From: CAZUMH01 sp964621645
GTDB lineage: Bacteria; Zhuqueibacterota; QNDG01; JAGLOF01
NCBI GenBank assembly: GCA_964621645.1
Contig: CAZUMH010000031.1
Coordinates: 1-33,242, forward strand
Direction: 5' to 3'
DNA: 33,242 nt
The translations under genes were made by a program, and so were the position numbers. The notes beneath the pieces were generated by a model. The model saw only the letters and a program-made list of their open reading frames with translations, did no database searches and was not told the DNA's origin. Positions within the stretch are counted from its first letter, which is position 1, and each line of letters opens with the position of its first letter. Below are positions 1 to 7,441 of the stretch, piece by piece.

Positions 1-311
1 TTGTCAGGGTCACTATCCCCGCAGCCATGTCGGGAATTGTCGCTTCGGTGATGCTTGGTATGGGACGGGCTATCGGTGAAACCATGACCGTTTTGATGGC
101 GTGCGGCAACGCGCCGGCTATGCCTGGAAGTTTTTTTGATTCGGTTCGAACGATGACGGCCACAATTGCCATAGAACTCGGAGAGACCGTACAGGGAGAT
201 ATACATTACAAATCACTCTTTGTTATCGGTTTTGTCCTCTTCTTGATGACGTTTATCGTCAACCTTGTCGCAGATGTTGTGCTGGAGAAATATCAGCGGG
301 TGCAAAGATGA
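1..311 (+). CDS. pstC: Phosphate ABC transporter permease PstC (3' part only)
   Basis: This is one of the two inner-membrane permeases of the PstSCAB phosphate importer. Only the last ~103 codons are present. The frame is open to the window edge (first full codon at base 3), so the ATG at 27 is internal rather than the start. The visible part holds the permease coupling region typical of the family (SGIVASVMLGMGRAIGETM, with the conserved GRAIGET), which contacts the ATPase PstB. A final membrane span (about SLFVIGFVLFLMTFIVNLVADVV) and a short basic tail follow. The stop overlaps the pstA start by 4 bases (ATGA), so the two are probably translationally coupled. pstS and the rest of pstC must lie to the left of the window. 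Confidence 0.93.
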   Translation, partial: VRVTIPAAMSGIVASVMLGMGRAIGETMTVLMACGNAPAMPGSFFDSVRTMTATIAIELGETVQGDIHYKSLFVIGFVLFLMTFIVNLVADVVLEKYQRVQR

Positions 312-1180
312 AAAAAAAATGGAGAGATTTTGAACAACATCTGGGATTTTTTATGTTACGGTTTTCGGCGATTATCATTATTGCCGTTCTTCTTTTTATA
401 CTTTATGACATTTTCTCCAAAGGTATTGGAGTAGTCAACTGGCAATTCATCACTGATAAACCTCGAAAAGGTATGACGGAAGGGGGAATCTGGCCCGCCA
501 TTGTGGGAACCTTCTGGGTGAGTCTGGTGACGGTAATTATATCCGTCCCTATCGGGATGTTCACCGCCATTTATTTGAATGAGTATGCGAAACAGGGGAG
601 GCTTATCCGCATTATTCGTCTCGCCATCAGAAACCTCTCGGGAGTACCGTCAATAGTATATGGTCTTTTCGGATTTGCGCTTTTTACATTAACGCTGAAT
701 CTTGGATTATCCGTAATCTCATCAGGTCTTACCCTTGGATTATTAACGCTGCCCTGGACGATTACCGCAAGTGAAGAAGCGCTGAAGACGGTTCCTATGA
801 CATACAGGGAAGGAGCCCTGGCCCTTGGCGCCACTAAGTGGCAGACAATACGAACCAACGTTCTGCCCTATGCAGTTCCGGGAATGCTTACTGGCACCAT
901 TCTCGGATTGGCTAGAGCAGCAGGCGAGACCGCGCCGATTTTGTTTACCGGAGTGGCTTTTTTTTGGCCTATTATGCCAAAATTCCCGGCAATGCTGAGT
1001 CAGCAGTTCATGGCGCTTCCCTATCATCTGTTTATCATGTCAACCCAGCATCATGAGATAGTAAAAGTGAGACCGTTGGCATATGGAACCGCCCTTGTTC
1101 TGATCACGCTTATCATTCTGATGAATTCAGTCGCGGTTTGGATCAGATACCGATTCAGAAAAAAGTATAAAAGAATCTGA
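308..1180 (+). CDS. pstA: Phosphate ABC transporter permease PstA
   Basis: This is the second inner-membrane permease of the high-affinity phosphate importer and would pair with PstC and the ATPase PstB. It is 290 aa, normal for PstA. One membrane span lies near the N terminus (about residues 16-36), followed by an extracytoplasmic stretch and then several more spans. The family-typical segments are visible: GGIWPAIVGTFWVS, RNLSGVPSIVYGLFGFALF, and the EAA-like coupling loop EGALALGATKWQTIRTNVLP followed by GLARAAGETAPILFTG. The start overlaps the pstC stop by 4 bases, and pstB begins 15 bases after the pstA stop, so pstCAB is one operon. Nothing looks truncated. Confidence 0.96.
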   Translation: MKKKWRDFEQHLGFFMLRFSAIIIIAVLLFILYDIFSKGIGVVNWQFITDKPRKGMTEGGIWPAIVGTFWVSLVTVIISVPIGMFTAIYLNEYAKQGRLIRIIRLAIRNLSGVPSIVYGLFGFALFTLTLNLGLSVISSGLTLGLLTLPWTITASEEALKTVPMTYREGALALGATKWQTIRTNVLPYAVPGMLTGTILGLARAAGETAPILFTGVAFFWPIMPKFPAMLSQQFMALPYHLFIMSTQHHEIVKVRPLAYGTALVLITLIILMNSVAVWIRYRFRKKYKRI

Positions 1181-1195
1181 TGAAAAGAGAATTCG

Positions 1196-1954
1196 ATGAA
1201 TAAGATTAAAATGTATACGGAAAATTTCAATTTTTACTATGGAGATTTTCGCGCCTTGCAGAATATTACTATCTCAGTGGAAAAAAATAAAGTAATCGCT
1301 CTTATTGGTCCTTCCGGGTGTGGTAAATCAACATTCCTCCGATCGTTAAACCGTATGAATGATATTATTCCCGGAACCAGAGTGGATGGGAAGGCAATCT
1401 TCGATGACTTTGACATCTACGATAAGAATGTTGATGTTGTCGATCTTCGACGCAGAATCGGCATGGTGTTCCAGAAATCCAATCCGTTCCCTAAATCCAT
1501 CTTCGATAATGTCGCCTACGGATTATACATTAACGGCGAAAGAAATAAATCGATTATTGCGGATAGAGTTGAAGAGAGCCTGACTGGAGCGGCACTCTGG
1601 GATGAAGTGAAGGATCGTCTCGATAAATCCGCCCTGGAACTCTCTGGCGGACAACAGCAGCGGCTTTGTATTGCCAGGGCCCTTGCAGTAAGACCGGAAA
1701 TAATTTTGATGGATGAACCAGCTTCAGCACTTGATCCTATTGCCACTCAGAAAGTTGAAGATTTGATTTTTAAGCTGAAGAAAGATTATACGATCATCAT
1801 CGTCACCCATAATATGCAGCAGGCAGCCAGGGTTTCCGATTACACAGCGTTTTTTTACCTGGGTGAATTAATTGAATTTGATGATACGGAAAGACTTTTT
1901 ACCAACCCTAAGCTGAAAAAAACGGAAGATTATGTCACTGGTCGGTTTGGTTGA
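1196..1954 (+). CDS. pstB: Phosphate ABC transporter ATP-binding protein PstB
   Basis: This cytoplasmic ATPase drives phosphate import through PstC/PstA. At 252 aa it has the family's usual length. All ABC motifs are present: Walker A GPSGCGKST (38-46), Q-loop Q93, signature LSGGQQQR (149-156), Walker B IILMDE (169-174), D-loop SALD (177-180) and switch H205. The PstB-typical LRSLNRMND and SNPFPKSIFDNVAYGL segments separate it from other ABC ATPases. A weak AAGAGA ribosome site precedes the ATG. The gene ends 16 bases from the convergent phoR stop, and no stem-loop terminator is visible between them, so read-through antisense to phoR is possible. Confidence 0.97.
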   Translation: MNKIKMYTENFNFYYGDFRALQNITISVEKNKVIALIGPSGCGKSTFLRSLNRMNDIIPGTRVDGKAIFDDFDIYDKNVDVVDLRRRIGMVFQKSNPFPKSIFDNVAYGLYINGERNKSIIADRVEESLTGAALWDEVKDRLDKSALELSGGQQQRLCIARALAVRPEIILMDEPASALDPIATQKVEDLIFKLKKDYTIIIVTHNMQQAARVSDYTAFFYLGELIEFDDTERLFTNPKLKKTEDYVTGRFG

Positions 1955-1970
1955 GGAACACCGCCGCTTT

Positions 1971-3752
1971 TCATTTTCCTTTTTGGCGAAGCGATATGGT
2001 AAAACTGCTCCCTTTGGAAGGACTGCTATCCACGCTGACACTGCCTCCCTGCGCCAACACAGCATGCTTGACAATCGCCAGCCCTAAACCGGTACCACCC
2101 TTTTTTCTGCTTCGTGATTTATCCACCCGGTAAAACCGTTCAAATATGCGCTCCTGATGTTCGGAGGGAATTCCTTCTCCGAAATCAGTGACGGTAATAG
2201 TAGTATAATCGCTTTCACTACGACAGGAGATGATCACTTTGCCGTCCTGGTGGCTGTATTTAATCGCATTGTCCAACAGGTTGATTAACGCTTTTTCCAG
2301 AGAAGGCGGATGAAGCATCGCCGTTATTTCCGCATCACAGTGTATTTTAAGTGAAATTCCTTTTTTCTCCGCCTTGGGACTGCTGATTGCGATCGCTTCA
2401 TTGATAAACGGGAGCAGCGGCTTTGTTTCCAACTCTTGTTCAACATCGTTGGAAAAATTTTCCAGACGGGACACCTGAAGCAGATCTTTGACAATGTCGT
2501 ATAGTCTGGCTGTCTGTTGTGAAATTATCGATAAAAACCGGGCACTATTTTTTTTGTCATTGACGGCACCGCCGATAAGCGTGTCGACTGCTGCCGATAT
2601 AGCGGTGATCGGTGTTTTCAGTTCATGGGAAACATTTGCGACAAATTCTTTCCTGACATTTTCAAGCCGTTTCAGTCTGGTTATGTCACTGAGCACCAGA
2701 AGAATCTGTGAGTCATGATGTTTTCCTCCGGTGAGAATGCTTCCCCTGGCCTGAAGAAAGCGGTCTCCGGAAAAGCTGATAACTGCTTCATGGTGGTCGT
2801 CATAAGGGTTTCTCCGTATTGCAGAGATAAATCGCAATAAATCCATGTTTCTGACTATCTCTTCCAGATTCTTCCCGACTGCCGCTTCTTCAGATGTTTC
2901 GAACAGTATCGCTGCAGCTTTATTAAACCTGATGATTTGCCCTTCCGGTTCTATGGCGATCAATGCTTCAGACATGCCCGTGAGAACGCTTTTCATTTCC
3001 CGCTGTTGTTCGTCTATTGATGTTATCTTCTTTTCCAGTTCTGAGGCCATAGTGTTCATCGCTCTTCCCAGCACCATAAGCTCTTTGGGATCAGAGATAT
3101 GTATACGATAGTCAAGCGCTCCCTTGCTGAAATGACGGGAGCCTTCGATAAGTGCGCTGATAGGTCGGCTTATCAGATTCGATATGAAATATGATATCAG
3201 CCCCGCACCAAGAATAACACAGATCAGCACCAGCGTCAATTGTAGATAAAGAGCGTTGAGGGTAGCGGTGAGTTTTGTCAACGGTAAGGAACTGCGGATT
3301 ATCGCAATGATATCTCCATTCGCCATTTGTGGTACGGCCACATAAACCATAGAAAGTTTCAGGGTGTGGCTGAAACGAATGGACATCCCGCTGCCCTTTT
3401 CAATGGCATCGATGATTTCAGGTCTGTTTGCATGGTTCTCCATATTTGAGGGGGATTCATCAGAATCTCCCACAACGAGTCCATCAGGCAAAATAATGGT
3501 GAACCTGCCAGGCAGGATCGATCCAAGAGAATCGCACACTGATTCAATCCTGTCAAAATCACGCCGTATGAGATCAGTATAAATGATGCTGCCCACCAGT
3601 CTTGAACGGGCGGTAAGATTATCAGTAATGCCATCCAGGTATATGCTTCGGAGAGTCAAGGAGGCATAGATACCCAGTGTTGTCAGCGATACTAAAAGCA
3701 GCAGTACATGCCAGGGGAGGTAACGCCACAAAAAAGATATGGATTTTTTCAT
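1971..3752 (-). CDS. phoR: Phosphate-regulon sensor histidine kinase PhoR-like
   Basis: This is the membrane histidine kinase that would phosphorylate PhoB under phosphate limitation. It has 593 aa. The domains in order are TM1 (about 11-33), a ~135-residue extracytoplasmic domain, TM2 (about 169-191), HAMP (about 190-243), PAS (about 253-360), HisKA with phospho-accepting H376 in VSHELKTP, and HATPase_c with N-box NLLDNAIKY, G1 DFGEGIP and G2 GGTGLGL. The large external domain with HAMP resembles the Gram-positive PhoR/PnpS/WalK layout rather than E. coli PhoR, which lacks a large periplasmic domain. The gene directly abuts phoB with no intergenic base, and its AAGGA ribosome site lies inside the phoB 3' end. 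Assignment to phosphate sensing rests on the phoB, pst and phoU neighbours as well as the architecture. Confidence 0.92.
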   Translation of the reverse strand: MKKSISFLWRYLPWHVLLLLVSLTTLGIYASLTLRSIYLDGITDNLTARSRLVGSIIYTDLIRRDFDRIESVCDSLGSILPGRFTIILPDGLVVGDSDESPSNMENHANRPEIIDAIEKGSGMSIRFSHTLKLSMVYVAVPQMANGDIIAIIRSSLPLTKLTATLNALYLQLTLVLICVILGAGLISYFISNLISRPISALIEGSRHFSKGALDYRIHISDPKELMVLGRAMNTMASELEKKITSIDEQQREMKSVLTGMSEALIAIEPEGQIIRFNKAAAILFETSEEAAVGKNLEEIVRNMDLLRFISAIRRNPYDDHHEAVISFSGDRFLQARGSILTGGKHHDSQILLVLSDITRLKRLENVRKEFVANVSHELKTPITAISAAVDTLIGGAVNDKKNSARFLSIISQQTARLYDIVKDLLQVSRLENFSNDVEQELETKPLLPFINEAIAISSPKAEKKGISLKIHCDAEITAMLHPPSLEKALINLLDNAIKYSHQDGKVIISCRSESDYTTITVTDFGEGIPSEHQERIFERFYRVDKSRSRKKGGTGLGLAIVKHAVLAQGGSVSVDSSPSKGSSFTISLRQKGK

Positions 3753-4442
3753 TTATTCATCCTTGAAACGATACCCGATGCCCCGTACTGTCTCAATCAT
3801 CCTGCCTGCGGAACTGAGTTTTTTCCTGAGTCCGACAATTTGTACGTCAACGGAACGGTCGGTAACCGGATAATCACTTCCTTTTATGGCATCGATAATC
3901 TGGGATCGTGTAAATACCCATCCGGGACGATTAGCAAGAAAATTCAGGATATGAAATTCAGTAGCAGTAAGCGGTAGGGAGGCATCATCTACCTTTACGA
4001 CAAACCGGACCGGATCGATAAAAAGATTTGCAAATCTCTTAGAATCGGATTCTTTATGAGGCGGAAGAGAATACCGCCGAAGAACGTTCCGCACTCTGGC
4101 AACGAGCACTTTCGGTCTGAATGGTTTGGTAACATAATCATCGGCTCCGAGTTCCAGTCCGGTGATAATATCACTTTCTTCACTTTTTGCAGTTATCATG
4201 ATCACCGGAAGGGAAGAAGTCTCATGTTCGGTTTTTAATGTACGGCAAACATCAAAACCATCCATGCCGGGCAGCATAAGATCCAGTAAAATCAGGTTCG
4301 GATGCAGATCCACGGCTTTTTCAATAGCTTCTTCACCGGTGGCTGCCGCAGTGACCGTGAATCCTTCCTGTTCAAGATTATAGCGAATCACATCCACAAT
4401 ATCCGGTTCGTCCTCAACGACGAGAATATGTGCTTTTGCCAT
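3753..4442 (-). CDS. phoB: Phosphate-regulon response regulator PhoB-like (OmpR/PhoB family)
   Basis: This 229-aa transcription factor has an N-terminal receiver and a C-terminal winged helix of the OmpR/PhoB class. The receiver shows the acidic pair E10/D11, phospho-acceptor D54 (ILLDLMLPGMDG), T84 and K106. The DNA-binding half carries LTATEFHILNFLANRPGWVFTRSQII, the recognition-helix region VTDRSVDVQIVGLRKKL and the terminal wing TVRGIGYRF. It is the first gene of a phoB-phoR operon with its own promoter-like sequence upstream. A GGGGA ribosome site sits 6 bases before the ATG. It is transcribed divergently from phoU and convergently to pstCAB, which fits control of phosphate uptake. Confidence 0.94.
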   Translation of the reverse strand: MAKAHILVVEDEPDIVDVIRYNLEQEGFTVTAAATGEEAIEKAVDLHPNLILLDLMLPGMDGFDVCRTLKTEHETSSLPVIMITAKSEESDIITGLELGADDYVTKPFRPKVLVARVRNVLRRYSLPPHKESDSKRFANLFIDPVRFVVKVDDASLPLTATEFHILNFLANRPGWVFTRSQIIDAIKGSDYPVTDRSVDVQIVGLRKKLSSAGRMIETVRGIGYRFKDE

Positions 4443-4468
4443 GAGTGATCCCCATATGCGGTTTTTTA

Positions 4469-4497
4469 AATATAGACATACAGTTCCTTTTAATCAA
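4469..4497 (-). promoter_or_regulatory. Candidate sigma70-type promoter for phoB-phoR
   Basis: On the minus strand a TTGATT hexamer (4497-4492) and a TATATT hexamer (4474-4469) are separated by exactly 17 bases. This places a start site about 20 bases before the phoB ATG. Spacing and sequence fit a sigma70-like promoter. I could not identify a convincing Pho box next to it. Inferred from pattern only. Confidence 0.5.
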
Positions 4498-4526
4498 GCA
4501 TTTGTCGGCTACAAATCATTATTTAA

Positions 4527-4554
4527 TGGACTGCTAATCGAATCCTAATATAAA
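4527..4554 (+). promoter_or_regulatory. Candidate promoter for phoU
   Basis: A TGGACT hexamer (4527-4532) and a TATAAA hexamer (4549-4554) are 16 bases apart, in the phoB-phoU divergent region. The -35 element is poor, so this is a weak call. The leader to the phoU ATG at 4610 would be about 50 bases. Confidence 0.3.
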
Positions 4555-4609
4555 AATGGTATTTTTTAATCGAAATATGTCGTATATTTTTAAAAATACG
4601 GGAGCTGTC

Positions 4610-5290
4610 ATGAGATACAGACTGCAAAAGGAAATTGATAAATTAAAGAAAAACATATTGACACTGGGAGCATTAGTTGAGGAACGGCTCAATAACGCCG
4701 TCAGTGCAGTGACTGAAAAAAACAGCACGCTCTCGAAGCAAATCATTGAAAGTGATTATGAAATAGATGATATGGAAGTCGATCTAGAGGAGGAGTGTCT
4801 AAAGCTCCTCGCATTGCATCAGCCTGTTGCTATCGATTTACGATTTTTAGTCGCAACCATGAAAATTAATAATGATCTTGAAAGGATCGGTGATCTCGTA
4901 GTCAATATTTGCGAGAGGGGTGCGGAGATAAATTCTTTCCCTAACACCAATGTTCCTTTCAACTTGTCTGTAATGTCACTGCAGGTGAAGAAGATGATGA
5001 AAATGAGTCTGGATTCACTGGTGAAACTTGATCCCAATTTGGCCCGGAAAGTATGCAGCATGGATGATACCGTCGATGAAATGAACAGAACCATGTTTCA
5101 GGTCGCAGAGACGGAACTTTCCAATTGCAAAGACCAGCGCAGGATTCATAATCTTCTAAATATGATGGCAATATCGCGACATCTGGAACGCATTGCCGAT
5201 CTGACAACAAATATCTCTGAGGATGTAATCTACATGACTGAAGGGAGGATCGTTCGGCACAAACCGGAGGAATTTGCCAGTAAAGAATAA
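4610..5290 (+). CDS. phoU: Phosphate transport system regulator PhoU
   Basis: PhoU links Pst transport activity to PhoR and dampens the phosphate response. The predicted protein is 226 aa, the usual length, and all-helical with two PhoU repeats. The N-terminal half begins RYRLQKEIDKLKKNILTLG, and the metal-binding-type motif NNDLERIGDLVVNICER recurs in the second half as SRHLERIADLTTNISEDVIY. I chose the ATG at 4610 because a GGGAG site (4600-4604) precedes it and the family start aligns there. An in-frame ATG at 4556 would add 18 atypical residues. phoU stands alone, separated from pstB by phoBR, and ends at a strong terminator. Confidence 0.94.
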   Translation: MRYRLQKEIDKLKKNILTLGALVEERLNNAVSAVTEKNSTLSKQIIESDYEIDDMEVDLEEECLKLLALHQPVAIDLRFLVATMKINNDLERIGDLVVNICERGAEINSFPNTNVPFNLSVMSLQVKKMMKMSLDSLVKLDPNLARKVCSMDDTVDEMNRTMFQVAETELSNCKDQRRIHNLLNMMAISRHLERIADLTTNISEDVIYMTEGRIVRHKPEEFASKE

Positions 5291-5310
5291 CAATACCTTC
5301 TGAAAAAACG

Positions 5311-5346
5311 GGCCGTTTCCGACTTCTGGTCGTAAACGGCCTTTTT
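5311..5346 (+). terminator. Rho-independent terminator after phoU
   Basis: GGCCGTTT (5311-5318) pairs with AAACGGCC (5334-5341). An inner CGAC/GTCG pairing continues the stem around a 5-base loop, and TTTTT (5342-5346) follows. It lies 20 bases after the phoU stop. An A-run (5303-5308) upstream could allow weak function in the other direction. Confidence 0.9.
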
Positions 5347-5357
5347 AATTAAACTTC

Positions 5358-5385
5358 TTGACATTCAAGTCATAAATGTTAACTT
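5358..5385 (+). promoter_or_regulatory. Candidate promoter for the small secreted protein gene
   Basis: A perfect TTGACA (5358-5363) lies just after the phoU terminator and about 65 bases before the ATG at 5427. The best -10 candidate is TAACTT (5380-5385), 16 bases downstream, and it is a poor match. Position supports a promoter; the -10 does not. Confidence 0.35.
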
Positions 5386-5426
5386 TTTATCGTATCCTTT
5401 CTGAACACTACAAGCGGGGTAGAGAG

Positions 5427-5819
5427 ATGAAAGGGATCGTTGGTCTTTTTCTTGTGGCTATGATTTTCTTTGCCGATTATCCGGTGAAAGCCTCGGATCA
5501 TACCTCTCACACGGTTACGATCAAAATAGTCGGGCACAACAGAATCAGGGTTCATAACAGAAATTTTAATCGGGTGAATGATTATCTGAGCTGGAATTTT
5601 TCAGCTTCGTTTAAAAAATTGACAATCCTCAACACTGCTTTAAGAAAACAGTGTGAATTTGACCTCCCAGCCACAGGGTCTATGGAAATCGGATCATATC
5701 TGTTTCATGGCGATTCCGGCAAACGAATTCTAACTGGACATTCATATTCAGAAGGTACTGATAAGCGTAGAACCAGTGAATATCAAAATCAGGTCGTGAT
5801 CACTGCCACAGATTTATAA
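5427..5819 (+). CDS. Small secreted protein of unknown function
   Basis: I do not recognise a named family. The 130-aa product has a clear signal peptide (MKGIVGLFLVAMIFFADYPVKAS) and a ~107-residue mature part rich in alternating polar and hydrophobic residues, so probably beta-sandwich. The mature part starts HTVTIKIVGHNRIRV and ends NQVVITATDL. This hTVxIxV...ITATD pattern, with a central LSWNFSASFKKLTI, is reminiscent of short secreted beta domains, but that is an impression, not an assignment. One cysteine remains after cleavage. I prefer the ATG at 5427, preceded by GGGGTAGAGAG, because the signal peptide begins there. An in-frame ATG at 5376 would put 17 extra residues before it. It stands alone, flanked by a terminator and a likely new promoter. 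Confidence 0.7.
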   Translation: MKGIVGLFLVAMIFFADYPVKASDHTSHTVTIKIVGHNRIRVHNRNFNRVNDYLSWNFSASFKKLTILNTALRKQCEFDLPATGSMEIGSYLFHGDSGKRILTGHSYSEGTDKRRTSEYQNQVVITATDL

Positions 5820-5868
5820 TCAGCCTTTAAATTCCCCTCTTCGCATATGTCAGCCTGCGGAAAAATTC

Positions 5869-5897
5869 TTGCAAATAGTTTAATATTTATGTATTTT
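5869..5897 (+). promoter_or_regulatory. Candidate promoter for the R3H/receiver/CheB gene group
   Basis: TTGCAA (5869-5874) and TATTTT (5892-5897) are 17 bases apart in an AT-rich stretch, about 70 bases before the GTG start at 5969. Each hexamer matches consensus at four of six positions. This is a weak, pattern-based call. Confidence 0.33.
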
Positions 5898-5968
5898 ATA
5901 CATCATCGGATCTAGTCCAGCTGCTTGAGAAAACGGGTATCAATGATCTTATATCTGGGAGTGTAGTA

Positions 5969-6448
5969 GTGCTATTTTCGAAATTTTCCCGCAAGTCTGA
6001 ACCAGTCGAATCACCGCCTGAACCTCCGGAAGCTGACGCTCAGATCCTTCAGATAGAGAAGAAGATAGGACATACGCTCAAATCAATAAAAATAGAACAT
6101 ATTTCCCCGACCCAAAAAGATAAAATAGTACACTATTTTGCGGAAAATCCCGAGTGCAGTATCAAGATATATGAAGAGGACGATAACTTTGTTGTTCGCA
6201 TATATCCGGTGGGAAGACTACGCAGACTTGCGGATGAGAAAGCGAGTGAGGTGGCAGCAAAAGGATATCAGACGGAACTGCCGCCTATGGGTTCTTACGA
6301 ACGATTTATCATTCATGAGCATCTAAAAGATCGAGAAGAAATAACGACGCATAGCGTTGGAATATCTGGTCAAAATCGACGTGTTGTAATCGTCCCTCGT
6401 TTTGGGAGAAAACCGAGGAAAGTTACGAAACGCCGTTTGATGCGATAG
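5969..6448 (+). CDS. R3H-domain protein, KhpB/Jag-like
   Basis: This is a predicted single-stranded nucleic-acid-binding protein of 159 aa. The C-terminal ~50 residues look like an R3H domain. The diagnostic R-x3-H is R112-H116 in SYERFIIHEHLKDRE, followed by TTHSVGISGQNRRVVIVPR, which matches the end of Jag/KhpB proteins. The middle (about 25-105) contains IEKKIGHTLKSIKIEHISPTQKDKIVHYFAENPE and a strand-rich part that could be a degenerate KH-like fold. The N terminus is acidic and proline-rich. The C-terminal tail is strongly basic (GRKPRKVTKRRLMR). It starts at GTG with TGGGAG upstream, because no in-frame ATG is near. It lacks the usual yidC/oxaA neighbour of jag and instead precedes a receiver gene by 21 bases. 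Confidence 0.65.
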   Translation: MLFSKFSRKSEPVESPPEPPEADAQILQIEKKIGHTLKSIKIEHISPTQKDKIVHYFAENPECSIKIYEEDDNFVVRIYPVGRLRRLADEKASEVAAKGYQTELPPMGSYERFIIHEHLKDREEITTHSVGISGQNRRVVIVPRFGRKPRKVTKRRLMR

Positions 6449-6469
6449 AATCAAAAAATAGGGGAGAAC

Positions 6470-6841
6470 ATGAATAAGCGTGTTCTTGTGGTGGACGACG
6501 AGCCCACTGTTCAAAAAACTGTGGAGAAGATTCTTGAGTCTGGTGGTCTTGATGTCACTTCCGTCGGCAGTGGTGTTGAGTGCATCGAAGCCGTCAGGGC
6601 CGGCTTTAGGGGACTGATTCTGATGGACGTGCAGATGCCTGATATGGACGGCTGGCAGACTATCAAGAAATTAAAAAAGGAAAAGTTGACGGAAGGCATT
6701 CTTATCAGTATGTTGACCGGCAAGGAAATACCTGACGAAGAGATGAACAAATATAAAGAACTAGTTTTTGACTACATTACAAAACCTTTTGATCGTGATC
6801 AGCTGGTTCATATTGTGAAAACCCAATTATCTTTCCTCTAA
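6470..6841 (+). CDS. Stand-alone response-regulator receiver domain (CheY-like)
   Basis: This 123-aa protein is a single receiver domain with no output domain. The phosphorylation pocket is complete: acidic pair D10/E11 (VVDDEP), phospho-acceptor D53 (ILMDVQMPDMDGW), T83 and K105 (YITKPF). It has a good AGGGGAG ribosome site. The next gene, 24 bases downstream, encodes a CheB methylesterase domain lacking a receiver, so the pair could be a two-gene version of CheB. No chemoreceptor, CheA, CheW or CheR gene is in the window, so the phosphodonor is unknown. A generic CheY/Spo0F-type phosphorelay protein is equally possible. Confidence 0.88.
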   Translation: MNKRVLVVDDEPTVQKTVEKILESGGLDVTSVGSGVECIEAVRAGFRGLILMDVQMPDMDGWQTIKKLKKEKLTEGILISMLTGKEIPDEEMNKYKELVFDYITKPFDRDQLVHIVKTQLSFL

Positions 6842-6865
6842 GAATTTACTCGATCAGGAGCATCT

Positions 6866-7441
6866 ATGCAGCCTGAACATCTGGTGATAATCGGTTCTTC
6901 AGCGGGAGGACCCCGCATATTAAGAGACATTTTTAAGGAATTACCCCGTTTAAACGCATCAATAATACTTGTCCAGCATATGCCCGAATTCATAAACAAT
7001 TCTTTTTGCCGTAATCTCGATATGCTCACAGATATGCGTGTATCACTTGCAGAATCAGGGGAAAAAATACAAGCGGGCAATGTCTATGTGGCTCCCAGCG
7101 GGAAGCACCTGGTTTTAAAAGATAACAGGAGAATTGTTCTCAGTGAAGGTGAAAAGGTGAATTATGTCTGCCCTTCAGTGGATGTTACCATGCTGTCTCT
7201 GCAAAAACAGACCGATATTGATTATTATGGCGTCATCTTAACCGGTATGGGTTCAGATGGCATGGAGGGAATACAGCACATTAAGGATATAGGTGGCAAA
7301 ACCATAGCCCAAGACGAAAGCACCTCCATAATATTCGGTATGCCACGTATGGCGATAGAAACAGGAAAAGTAGATTTTGTGCTGCCGGCTCAGGAAATTC
7401 CCCAGAAGCTGCGCTCTTTTGTGGGAATACTCCCAGGCTGA
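6866..7441 (+). CDS. CheB-type methylesterase domain protein without receiver
   Basis: This 191-aa protein corresponds to the catalytic half of CheB, which removes methyl groups from (or deamidates) glutamates of chemoreceptors. The Ser-His-Asp triad is visible: S12 in GSSAGGP, H38 in VQHMPEF and D131 in TGMGSDGMEG. VAPSGKHL and FGMPRMAIETG are further family segments. The usual N-terminal receiver is absent, and the gene begins directly at the esterase fold behind an AGGAG site (start 6866). The preceding gene is a lone receiver. Without chemotaxis neighbours the substrate may not be an MCP, since CheB-like domains also occur in other signalling systems. The stop overlaps the following start (TGATG-like overlap at 7441). 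Confidence 0.88.
   Translation: MQPEHLVIIGSSAGGPRILRDIFKELPRLNASIILVQHMPEFINNSFCRNLDMLTDMRVSLAESGEKIQAGNVYVAPSGKHLVLKDNRRIVLSEGEKVNYVCPSVDVTMLSLQKQTDIDYYGVILTGMGSDGMEGIQHIKDIGGKTIAQDESTSIIFGMPRMAIETGKVDFVLPAQEIPQKLRSFVGILPG

Noticed and set aside
4443..4609. Pho box in the phoB-phoU divergent region
   Set aside because: No direct repeat resembling CTGTCAT-N4-CTGTCAT is present. The single CTGTCAT at the phoU start has no partner and overlaps the ATG.
4556..4609. Longer PhoU starting at ATG 4556
   Set aside because: The extra 18 residues do not fit the family start, and the ribosome site GGGAG favours the ATG at 4610.
7300..7441. Cobalamin riboswitch upstream of the BtuB-like receptor
   Set aside because: The receptor start overlaps the cheB stop, leaving no leader, and I saw no B12-box-like element.
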